NCBI GenBank assembly: GCA_030704615.1 | Contig: CM060733.1 | Span: 15,934,001 to 15,998,000 of the forward strand | Origin: Takakia lepidozioides | Lineage: Eukaryota; Streptophyta; Takakiopsida; Takakiales; Takakiaceae | Direction of reading: 5' to 3' | Length of the DNA stretch: 64,000 bases | Part shown: positions 55,690 through 64,000 of the stretch, piece by piece | Numbering within the stretch: position 1 is the first letter of the stretch | Layout of the letters: every line of letters starts with the position of its first letter | Position numbers and translations under genes: made by a program | The notes under the pieces: model-generated | The model's database searches: none | What the model was told of the DNA's origin: nothing | Seen by the model: only the letters and a program-made list of their open reading frames with translations

Positions 55690-56120
55690 GGAATACCCTT
55701 GCCTGTTTCAGCCACGGACGTTCCCAATAATAAGGAGTAAGCCTCCATGACTTAATCCATTTTTAATACAGTTACTGTGTGATCATAAAGATCATTTTCT
55801 GTATCTGTATCTTAACTCCTCTTATTAATCCCAATGGCTGTACACTTCTTTGATCTGCCATTGTTACTGTAAATGGGGCTGGTTTCATGTTACTTAGACC
55901 AAGCTTCTTCCTTAATTGGTCTGTCATGATATTTACTCCAGAACCACCATCTATCAGTACAACAGTTAGTTCTGTGCTTCCAAATTCTCAATTGGATTAC
56001 TGGCATAGAATCATCAAAGTCCATGACTGGTTCTCGCCCTTCCGGCTTCACATTATAAATGGTCACTTGCTGTTCAGGTTTGTGTTTCCTGTCTCTTGGG
56101 CAATTCGATTGATTGCCTGA
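55690..56120 (-). pseudogene. retroelement aspartic protease
   Basis: VLIDGGSGVNIM (about 55960-55925) is the active-site strand of plant gag-asp proteases, with DGGS in place of DTGA; GLSNMKPAPFTVTMADQ follows. Stops appear at about 55800, and the frame resumes poorly to 55436. The zinc knuckles and a basic/acidic linker (56518-56216) precede it. Confidence 0.6.
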
Positions 56121-56542
56121 TACAGCCTGTGCCTACAATAAGGTGCCACAGCTAATAGCTGTCCAATGGTAATTCTGCTTTGGTCTGACATATTACTTCA
56201 GCCAAAGTCTCTTCATTACTTTGCATGTCTGCATCTTCTTTTTCCTTTCTTCCTCACTCCCTCTTTTTCTCCATCCGAATCAGAGGAATCTGCCACAGGA
56301 ATATCAGTACTCTTTTGCATTTCCTTATAGTATCTGCACTTCTTGTGCAGTTCCCTTCTCATCCTTCCAAGTCTCTTCACCTTCAGGCATATCATTGCCA
56401 TTCCAGTCTCATCTCTTCCTCTTCTACTGGAAGGTATTAGTTTGGCTTTAATTCTTGTTACTATCATTGTACTTACTTCTGGTACAACACATGGCCTAAC
56501 CATGTGAGCTGCCACCACTGCGGCCCCTATTCACAGGCGCTC

Positions 56543-58331
56543 TCATCTCATTCTGGTGTCTATACGGAATGAACAGGCTGCCTTGCGATGTCCTGGCTGA
56601 TTACAATAGTAACATAGTTCTTCACCATTGGGTCCTCGCCCTTGGTCTGTTCTTGGATTATTTCTATAATCCTGATCCCGGGCTGGTAATTCCCCTTGGA
56701 TTACCCTGATAGTTGCCTCTGGAATTTCCTTGGTAATTCCCTCTTGAATTACCTCTCCCTTCCATGCCATTGTTATAACCACCAGACCTACCATAGTGGT
56801 CCTGATCATTGCTTCTTCTTGGCTGGGGCTGCACCTGATGCACCCTCACTTGCCTAGGTTCTCTTGCAGCTGTCCTTTGTTGTAGTAACAATTCTCAGTA
56901 GAATGGTTATCCATTTTACAGATAGTACAGTGTTCTCCTTCATGTGGCATTCTGTAGTGGTATGGCCTTCATTCTGGCACTTTGCACACCATACACCCTT
57001 CCTCCAATGTGTTGCAGCCTCTGTGGCATACTTCTTCAAGATTTCTTCCAATCTTTTCTCATAGTTATCCCTCTTCAACTTTCCTTTCTCTTACTCTTTC
57101 TTTTTAGTTCTTGCTCTTCTTCTTCATCTGACTCATCTTCAGAGTCCTCATCTTCCTTTTTCTCTCTCCTGAGCATTCCCAATTGCTCAATTCTGTTTGC
57201 AGTTTCAAATGCCTCCTCCACTGTATTATGGGGTAACATATCACTTTCTTCTGCAACTCTGGTCTTAGTCCACTCACAAACCAAGTCTTCTGTAAACCGG
57301 GTGCTGGTACTGCAGCCAGCTTTTTCATCATCAATTCCATCTTCTCCATATACTCTTCAACAGTTTCATGCTTCTTCTGCTTCAGCTGTTGTAAACTTCC
57401 ATACACTTCATCCTCAGTTTTACTTGTCCTGAACCTATTTCGAAATGCTGTATTCAAGCCATTCCAGGTTAGGAAATGATTATCAGGGAATCTTGCATAC
57501 CATTCACTTGCTTTCTTGATAAGTGAACAAGGAAACAGTCTCATCTTGGCATCATCGCCATTCTCATTGTTCACTATACACATGTGCTCAAATTGGCTAA
57601 TGTGTACATCGGGATCCCTTTTCCTGAATATATTGGAAAGGGTGGTTTTGCCCGTGTTGGTTGTAACGCCATCTGTGGCCCTACCTTCTGCCCACTGACA
57701 GGTGCTGGCACCCTTGCTGGTGCTGGTCCTTCTGGACCTGTTGTTTTGTGGTGGATCTTCCACCAAGTGGTGGCCCTTGAGCACTCCCTGCTTCTGGCCC
57801 CACGATATTCACAGTATTCCCAGCTTCAGTTGCACTACTTCCCACACTCCCTATCCCCCCAGAGCCAGATCCAGGCAGCCCGCCTGATCCCCCTGAGCCG
57901 ACACCTTCGTTGGCCTGTGATCCAAGTGCTCCACTTGATCCAGGTCCAACGGGTTGGGATGTCCTGGTTGTAGTCTCAACCTCAGCTGTTGGGTCTACTT
58001 CTTCATATTCTTCCTCTTCCAATTTCTTCTCTCTGTTTTCATCCTCCAAGTTCTGCCCTTGGGTTTCTTCTTCACTCATGTAACTCAACTGTAATGGTGT
58101 TGGAGAGTCTGAACTCTCCGTTGGCTCTGCCACATCCTCATCTCCTTCTTCATCTTCTGCTTCAGAAACTGGAGTTCCTGCTTTTGGTGTTCCATGCCAA
58201 CTCTTATCAAAGATTTCTGTCAAGTCTTTTATCCAAGGATGTACCTCAGATCTTTCACCTCGTGATTGATCTTCTTCCTGTACCAATTCCCTTAATCTTT
58301 CTTGCAAAGAAACAGAAGGAGTGGCATCCAA
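56543..58331 (-). pseudogene. gag polyprotein, left copy
   Basis: Begins MDATPSVSLQERLRELVQEE, passes an acidic, Gly-rich linker, and after a frame change near 57730 has the capsid region PDVHISQFEHMC, SLIKKASEWYARF, EVYGSLQQLKQKKHETVEEY, as in Retrotrans_gag. Two CCHC knuckles follow: CAKCQNEGHTTTEC (about 56995) and CYYCNQPGHRKAAC (about 56605). Frames change at least three times. The product forms element particles. Confidence 0.8.
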
Positions 58332-58522
58332 CTCTAGTTCTTCCGGTATAGGTGATGCACTTTTTGATCTTGATGGTGTGAGAGGTCCAGATGATTCCCC
58401 TATGTCTATTCCTCTCTCCCAAAGATATGGATAATTAGCTTTCAGATAGCTTTCTCTTTTGATGAATATCTTTGTCGTCTAGCTTCTCTTTCATCACTCA
58501 TGTCCCATGTCTTTCATTTCTT

Positions 58523-59090
58523 TTAATGTGGCAATAACCAAAACTCTCTTCTGTAATATCTCTCGTATATGCCTGGATTTCTTTCAAGCTTCAATGCACC
58601 CTTGGCTATACTTGAAGTCTCCGTTACCATATAACCATATGGCAAACAAGTCTGAAAAGCTGTTATTGGTGTGAGTTTGATCCACAAAATATCCTTTGGA
58701 ATCCAATTCTTTACCAGTACAAGCTCTTCATGCATATGAGTATAAACATTCACCTTTCTTTCTTCCCAGCCTTCAAACTCTACTCGTTTAATGGATAGCA
58801 ACGCTATCACATAAACTAATGTTGGTAACCAACGTGCTCTTCCTCTACAGGCTACCTGATAAATCTTTATCACTCCTTTCTCCAGACCCCATTCTGGATC
58901 AGCATCATGCACTCGTTTAAGAATATTTTCTTTACATCCGTCTGGCAATTCCAAGAACCTTTGAAAGAATTGTTTGGACAATCTTTCTTCCTTCGTTCCA
59001 CAGGGAATTTGATTCACTTCAAATTCTCTAATGGTCCAACCACCATGATCCCACCAGATGCCTGTCACATCTGGTTGTTCATGTCCCAGC
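58523..59090 (-). CDS. unknown ORF between LTR and gag, left copy
   Basis: About 190 residues after the primer site, with GIWWDHGGW, FFQRFLELPDGCKENILKRV, GLEKGVIKIYQVACRGRARW and LVKNWIPKDILWIKL, ending REFWLLPH and a stop at 58523. The frame is open back through the primer site and LTR, so the true start is unclear; no ATG fits directly. The right copy (62085-62672) keeps the same frame and length, which argues that it is a functional protein of the element. No domain recognised. Confidence 0.65.
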
Positions 59091-59110
59091 TCCCCAGTCT
59101 GGTCGCCAAA
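59091..59110 (-). promoter_or_regulatory. primer-binding site, left copy
   Basis: TTTGGCGACCAGACTGGGGA on the minus strand abuts the LTR end. TGGCGAC...TGGGGA matches the primer sites I associate with Tat/Ogre-type plant elements. Confidence 0.7.
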
Positions 59111-59743
59111 TGTCGCGCGGCTTTTACTCACCCATCCCTTCGCTATCCGAGGCGGAAACTCCAAGATAGAAGAGTTGGAAATCTCTAAGTACTCAGCCCG
59201 CGCAGAACAATCAGTCATGACCTACAGCTAGTGTATCATGGGGGTGTTTCCTATTTGTTTCCTTTCCTTTTCCGCATTCATCTTAGCTACCTTACCATTG
59301 ATAATTAAGTATCAGTTTGCTTCATCAATTTATCGGTTTCTTCACTCCTCCATTCAATCCACAGCTTCACTCAGATCTCTCTACATAGTGTGATTGTATC
59401 GTATAAGTATCAGATTATGATTTATCAGGTATCAGGCCGAAGCCATTGTGTCTCTATTCTCCTCTACAATATCCCTACAGCTTTGCATATAACAAGCATC
59501 TACTAATCCTCTTTCCTCCTTCATCGTGCTCACCGACTTCCGCTCCCGTATGACTCCGAAATCCTCCTTCCCCGAATAATAATCATCCCATAATCATAAT
59601 CCTGTTCTTCCCTTCATCCTCCTATCCGCGGTTCTAACCGTTTCCCTCTCTAACCGTCGTATGTGAATTAACATGTTCCCTTCACAGGTGTTGTTCCCCA
59701 CAGTCGTTCCCTGTCCTACTCTTCGTTCCCTATTATCGTGACA
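59111..59743 (-). repeat. LTR of left gypsy copy
   Basis: 633 bp, TGTCACGATAA... on the minus strand to ...CGCGCGACA. Its outer end abuts the small MULE at 59745. Confidence 0.8.
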
Positions 59744-60199
59744 GCTGTGTCAAGCGGGTGACTGGCTGTGTTTGGCTGTGTCGGGCTGTGACTGGCTGTG
59801 TGGGCTGTGTGGGCTGTGTGTGACGACTGTGACGGCTGTGTGGGCTGTGACGGCTGTGTGGGCTGTGTGGGCTGTGACGACTGTGACGGCGTGTGTGTGG
59901 GCTGTGACGGTGTGCTGTGTGGGGCTGTGACGACTGTGACGGGATGTGTGGGCTGTGTGGTGTGACGGTGTGGGCTGTGACGACTGTGACTGCTGTGTCG
60001 GCTGTGTGGGCTATGTGGGCTGTGACGACTGTGACGGGCTGTGTGGGCTGTGACGGCTGTGTGGGCTGTGTGGGCTGTGACTGCTGTGTCGGCTGTGTGG
60101 GCTATGTGGCCCCCCTCTACAGTGCGCTGCTGTCACCCCTAAGGTTCCTGTTTGTCTCAGTCTGTGCAAAAATTAAGGGTACCCTACAGATCCCGTATA

Positions 60200-61188
60200 A
60201 GTGTCTAAGTCCCCTACAGTCCTCTAACACTTTTGTGCACGCAACATCCTTTGTGGGTGAATCTTCGTCGACAGAGTTCACGGAGTCGACAACTACAACT
60301 ACACGGGAAGAAGGGGCGAACCTGCTGCCCATCCAAGAGTCTGATTGTGCAGACGCGCTGTGGCACATAGAACGAACTCCGCAAGGCTCAAAGGTGAAAT
60401 GTTCCGCTATCAAGGCAACGTCCTTTGTGAAGTGCACATCTATGATTTGTAGAGCCCGAGCAGGGACTCCAGCCCCAACTTTCACAGGGTTGTTCAAGCA
60501 TTATAGTGCGCGGGAGGCCAGACCTCACAAGTTTTGGTTTTGTCCTGATGACATGAAACGTTGCGTGATGTGAACTGTTCGTGATTCGGTGATAAGCAAA
60601 CCTCAAATCCCAAACGTTTGGCCAGTTAAGATGGGAACTACACTATCTACACAGAAAATTGACATGATGGAGGATGCAGGATTTCGGCTCCCAAGAGGAC
60701 CAACTGTCATGAGGGTTAATTCTTCGCATGATTACCCTTCCCCATTTCCTGCGCGCCCTCCACTTGGCAACGACAAGCCTACGAAAAGAAACGGAAAGGT
60801 GGTCCGGCGGGTTGAGGCAGGTGCAGAGCACGAGTGCAAGATTGAATCAGCGAAAACCCTTCAGTGTCGGATCACCCACGTTGTCGATGTTCCACCCCCA
60901 GGCTATGGATGGGTGTATAGTATGGTGATGATGGGATTTGTTCTTCACAACAGGTCGTACGAGGTAAAAGTTTCCAATTTCCCAGATTGCACTTGCCCAG
61001 ACTTCAAAAACACAATCTCCAGTTCTCTAGGAAAGAGAGGTAAATTTGTGCCATGCAAACATTTGTACTACATGTACATGCAGAGGATGTTTTGTGATCC
61101 AAAAAGAGACACATACATTCACCAATGTACGATAGGGCCTGCTGATGTTATGACACTACTTGAGCGAGATAGTACTGCACGAGTTTGA
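60200..61188 (+). pseudogene. SWIM-domain transposase C-terminal fragment
   Basis: The frame to 60573 (KVKCSAIKATSFVKC, RAGTPAPTFTGLFKH, KFWFCPDDMKRCVM, TGA) and the next to 61188 (PPPGYGWVYSMV, CTCPDF ... VPCKHLYYMYMQRM) align along their length with exon 2 of the transposases in copies C and D. The SWIM ligands C-x-C and C-x-H are all present. A TGA and a short degenerate stretch lie at about 60570-60610, where the relatives read through. The catalytic DDE exon is absent, so this is a non-autonomous fragment of a related but distinct MULE family. Confidence 0.8.
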
Positions 61189-61700
61189 GATGTACTTGAG
61201 CATGATCTTGCAAAGCCTGGGCTGGTTTTCTGTGACGTCCGGTGACAGATGACAAAGTCGCGCCTTTGTATGGAAAAAGCTTCAGGCTGTTTGATGGCAG
61301 CACTTTCTTGACTCAGAAGCCATCTCCTACCCCATGTCATGATCAAATGAATGGCAATGCTTTGTATACTTTCTACACTTTGTACACTTTCCAATTTCGA
61401 CCGTGCTTTCAGAATATACCCCAGTCTTACATGGACCTTCACTACTGGCATTGTTTATACGACATGTATACTGTTTCGAACAAAAGGTACGTGAACATCG
61501 AACATCGTTCGAGTTCTTTCAACCCAGATGTCATTGGTCTCATCCATTATATATTCATCCGTATTTTGACGTCCCTCATTCATCCTACATTCATCCCATA
61601 TCCATCCAACATTCATCCAACATTTATCCATTCCACAAACCCATTCATCCGTACGGATTTCGTCTCGCACTACTCTCAAATTTCCATTTATGTCTTTGTT
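61189..61700. other. non-coding interior of the small MULE
   Basis: Contains short pyrimidine-rich repeats on CATTCATCC (61560-61640); no coding signature. Confidence 0.4.
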
Positions 61701-62104
61701 AGAGGACTGTTTGGGACTTAGACACTTATACGGGATCTGTAGGGTACCCTTAATTTTAGCACAGACTGAGACCTACAGGAGCCTTAGGGGTGACAGCAGC
61801 GCACTGTAGAGGGGGGTTACACAGCCCGTCACAGTCGTCACAGCCGACACAGCCATCACAGCCAACACAGCCAACACAGCCCGTCACAGTCGTCACAGCC
61901 GACACAGCCAGACACAGTCAGCGCAGCCCGTCACAGCCGACACAGCCACACAGCCAGTCACAGCCCGATACAGCCGTCACAGTTTCACACAGCCAGTCAC
62001 AGCTTGACACAGATTTCCAACTCTTCTATCTTGGAGTTTCCGCCTCGGATAGCGAAGGGATGGGTGAGTAAAAGCCGCGCTACATTTGGCGACCATACTG
62101 GGGA

Positions 62105-62672
62105 TCTGGGTCATGAACAACCAGATGTGACAGGCATCTGGTGGGATCATGGTGGATGGAGAATTAAAGAATTTGATGTGAATCAAATTCCTTGTGAAAC
62201 TGAGAAGGAAAGATTGTCCAAACGATTCTTCCAGAGGTTTTTGGAATTGCCGGACGGTTGTAAAGAAAACATTCTTAAGAGAGTGCATGATGCTGATCCG
62301 GAATGGGGTCTGGAGAAAGGAGTGATAAAGATTTATCAGGTAGCCTGTAGAGGAAGAGCACGTTGGTTACCAACGTTGGTTTATGTGATAGCATTGCTAT
62401 CCATTAAGCGAGTAGAGTTTGAAGGCTGGGAGGAAAGAAAAGTGAATGTTTATACTCATATGCATGAAGAGCTTGTACTGGTAAAGAATTGGATTCCAAA
62501 GGATATTTTGTGGATCAAACTCACACCAAGAACAGCTTTCCAGACTTGTTTGCCATATGGTTATATGGTAACGGAGACTTCAAGTATAGCCAAGGGTGCA
62601 TTGAAGCTTGAAAGAAACCCAGGCATATACGAGAGATATTACAGAAGAGAGTTTTGGTTATTGCCACATTAA
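62105..62672 (+). CDS. unknown ORF between LTR and gag, right copy
   Basis: Same protein as in the left copy with few changes (TGDLGHEQPDVTG, GWRIKEFDVNQI, IKLTPRTAFQ), ending REFWLLPH and TAA at 62672. Conservation of an intact frame in both copies supports coding. No ATG near the start; translation start unknown. Confidence 0.65.
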
Positions 62673-62859
62673 AAGAAATGAAAGACATGGGACATGAGTG
62701 ATGAAAGAGAAGCTAGACGCCAGAGATATTCAGCAAAAAGAGAAAGCTATCTGAAAGCTAATTATCCATATCTTTAGGAGAGAGGAATAGACATAGGGGA
62801 ATCATCTGGACCTCTCACACCATTAAGATCAAAAGAGTACATCACCCATACCGGAAGAA

Positions 62860-64000
62860 CTAGAGTTGGATGCCACTCCTTTTGTTTCTTTGCAAGAAAG
62901 ACTAAGGGAATTGGTACAGAAAGAAGATCAATCACGAGGTGAAAGATCTGGGGTACATCCCTGGATAAAAGATTTGACAGAAATCTTTGATAAGAGTTGG
63001 CATGGAACACCAAAAGCAGGAACTCCAGTTTCTGAAGCGGAGGGTGAAGAAGGAAAAGAAGATGTGGCAGAGCCAACGGAGAGTTCAGACTCTCCAACAC
63101 CAGTACAGTTGAGTTACATGAGTGAAGAAGAAACCCAAGAGCAGAACTTGGAGGATGAAAACAGAGAGAAGAAATTGGAAGAGGAAGAATATGAAGAAGT
63201 AGACCCAACAGCTGAGGTTGAGACTACAACCAGGACATCCCAACCCGTTGGACCTGGATCAAGTGGAGCACTTGGATCACAGGCCAACGAAGGTGTCGGC
63301 TCAGGGGGATCAGGCGGGCTGCCTGGATCTGGTTCTGGGGGGACAGGGAGTGTGGGAAGTAGTGCAACTGAAGCTGTGAATACTGTGAATATCGTGGGGC
63401 CGGAAGCAGGGAGTGCTCAAGGGCCACCACTTGGTGGAAGATCCACCACAAAAACAACAGGTCCAGAAGGACCAGCACCAGCAAGGGTGCCAGCACCTGT
63501 CAGTGGGCAGAAGGTAGGGCCACAGATGACGTTACAACCAACACGGGCAAAACCACCCTTTCCAATATATTCAGGAAAAGGGGATCCCGATGTACACATT
63601 AGCCAATTTGAGCACATGTGTATAGTGAACAATGAGAATGGCGATGATGCCAAGATGAGATTGTTTCCTTGTTCACTTATCAAGAAAGCAAGTGAATGGT
63701 ATGCAAGATTCCCTGATAATCATTTCCTAACCTGGAATGGCTTGAAAACAACATTTCGAAATAGGTTCAGGACAAGTAAAACTGAAGATGAAGTGTATGG
63801 AAGTTTACAACAGTTAAAGCAAAAGAAGCATGAAACTGTTGAGGAGTATATGGAAAAGATGGAATTGATGATGAAAAAGCTGGCTGCAGTACCAGCACCC
63901 GGTTTACAGAAGACTTGGTTTGTGAGTGGACTAAGAAAGTGGATATGTTACCCCATAATACAGTGGAGGAGGCATTTGAAACTGCAAACAGAATTGAACA
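62860..64000 (+). pseudogene. gag, right copy (partial)
   Basis: Acidic and Gly-rich N-terminal part as in the left copy, then PVSGQKVGPQ, PPFPIYSGKGDPDVHISQFE, SEWYARFPDNHFLTW and KKHETVEEYMEKMEL in one frame, better preserved than in the left copy. Near 63940 a deletion removes residues after WFVSGLR and shifts the frame. It runs off the window. Confidence 0.8.

Larger units (their letters stand above)
55283..59743 (-). mobile_element. Ty3/gypsy element with extra 5' ORF (Tat/Ogre-like layout), left copy
   Basis: On the minus strand: 5' LTR (59743-59111), primer site, an ORF of unknown function, gag, two zinc knuckles and an aspartic protease; RT and integrase would lie in or beyond the gap. 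The same element runs on the plus strand from 62013. An extra ORF between LTR and gag is typical of plant Tat/Ogre elements; the lineage is inferred from that and from the primer site. Confidence 0.75.
59745..62012 (+). mobile_element. small MULE with inverted GACGGCTGTG arrays
   Basis: Ends CTGTGTCAAGC...CTGGCTGTG at left and its complement at right. Inside each end is an array of CTGTGACGG / CTGTGTGGG units (59770-60110 and, inverted, 61815-62000), then a further inverted repeat of about 130 bp (about 60113-60240 and 61700-61815). The core encodes only the C-terminal part of a SWIM transposase. Flanks TCGTGACAG and ATTTCCAAC do not match, and lie in two different positions of the same LTR, so the element is at a rearrangement joint or lost its duplication. 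Confidence 0.75.
62013..64000 (+). mobile_element. Ty3/gypsy element with extra 5' ORF, right copy (continues past window)
   Basis: Plus-strand copy of the element at 55283-59743. Only the last 72 bp of the 5' LTR (62013-62084) remain, then a primer site (62085-62104), the unknown ORF (to 62672), and gag. The LTR truncation coincides with the small MULE. Left and right copies are head to head. Confidence 0.8.

Noticed and set aside
59736-62021. Target-site duplication of the small MULE
   Set aside because: The 9-base flanks TCGTGACAG and ATTTCCAAC do not match.

Overview
The window is nuclear DNA of a eukaryote from the plant lineage and consists almost wholly of transposable elements. The evidence is a spliceosomal intron in a Mutator-type transposase, a chromodomain Ty3/gypsy element primed by initiator tRNA-Met, a second Ty3/gypsy family with an extra ORF before gag, LINEs, a CACTA-like fragment and a DYW-class PPR relic. 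DYW-PPR sequence and this repeat load suggest a streptophyte (a charophyte alga or seedless land plant); I cannot name the species.

The main actor is a large Mutator-like (MULE) family present as four pieces: C (1-7051, left end outside the window), A (23532-27417, an internally deleted copy with both ends), B (34507-38927, one end) and D (45869 into the assembly gap at 54783). Its two ends, called alpha and beta here, share CTATTTCATGAGC and carry arrays of ATGAGC. Piecing the copies together gives: alpha end, a two-exon transposase of about 1246 residues with a SWIM zinc finger, an array of 22-bp palindromes at a strict 53-bp period, a divergently transcribed gene, a split gene with the motifs of a beta-class amino-methyltransferase, a second palindrome array, one or two genes of unknown function, beta end. 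The palindromes, with 10-bp arms and a central pyrimidine-purine step, are the most unusual feature of the window.

Region by region: 1-7051 MULE C; 7052-7820 LINE debris; 8600-11800 CACTA-like exons around an FCP1/NIF-like domain; 12900-14300 a charged low-complexity gene remnant; 14380-18560 LINE fragments and GC-capped hairpins; 17000-18960 AT-rich DNA with scattered GATGAAAAA palindromes; 19960-21875 a DYW-PPR pseudogene; 21876-23531 no gene, one SINE-like segment; 23532-27417 MULE A; 27442-27872 a methyltransferase exon; 27873-33275 a partly tandem-duplicated AT-rich segment with RPA-like and OTU-like genes; 33290-34506 a LINE 3' part; 34507-38927 MULE B; 38928-45868 a chromodomain gypsy element; 45869-54782 MULE D; 54783-55282 gap; 55283-59743 a second gypsy element on the minus strand; 59745-62012 a small SWIM-bearing MULE; 62013-64000 a second copy of that gypsy element in the opposite direction.

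Two nested insertions have their target-site duplications in permuted places: CAAGC (gypsy) at 38923-38927 and 27442-27446, and CCCTCAAGG (MULE) at 45860-45868 and 27418-27426. The parent order must have been MULE B, gypsy, a MULE in its LTR, then the rest of the methyltransferase gene. The present order implies unequal recombination or tandem duplication between MULE copies, or a scaffold misjoin. Many single-base indels in homopolymers break otherwise young ORFs, so base-level assembly error is also likely.
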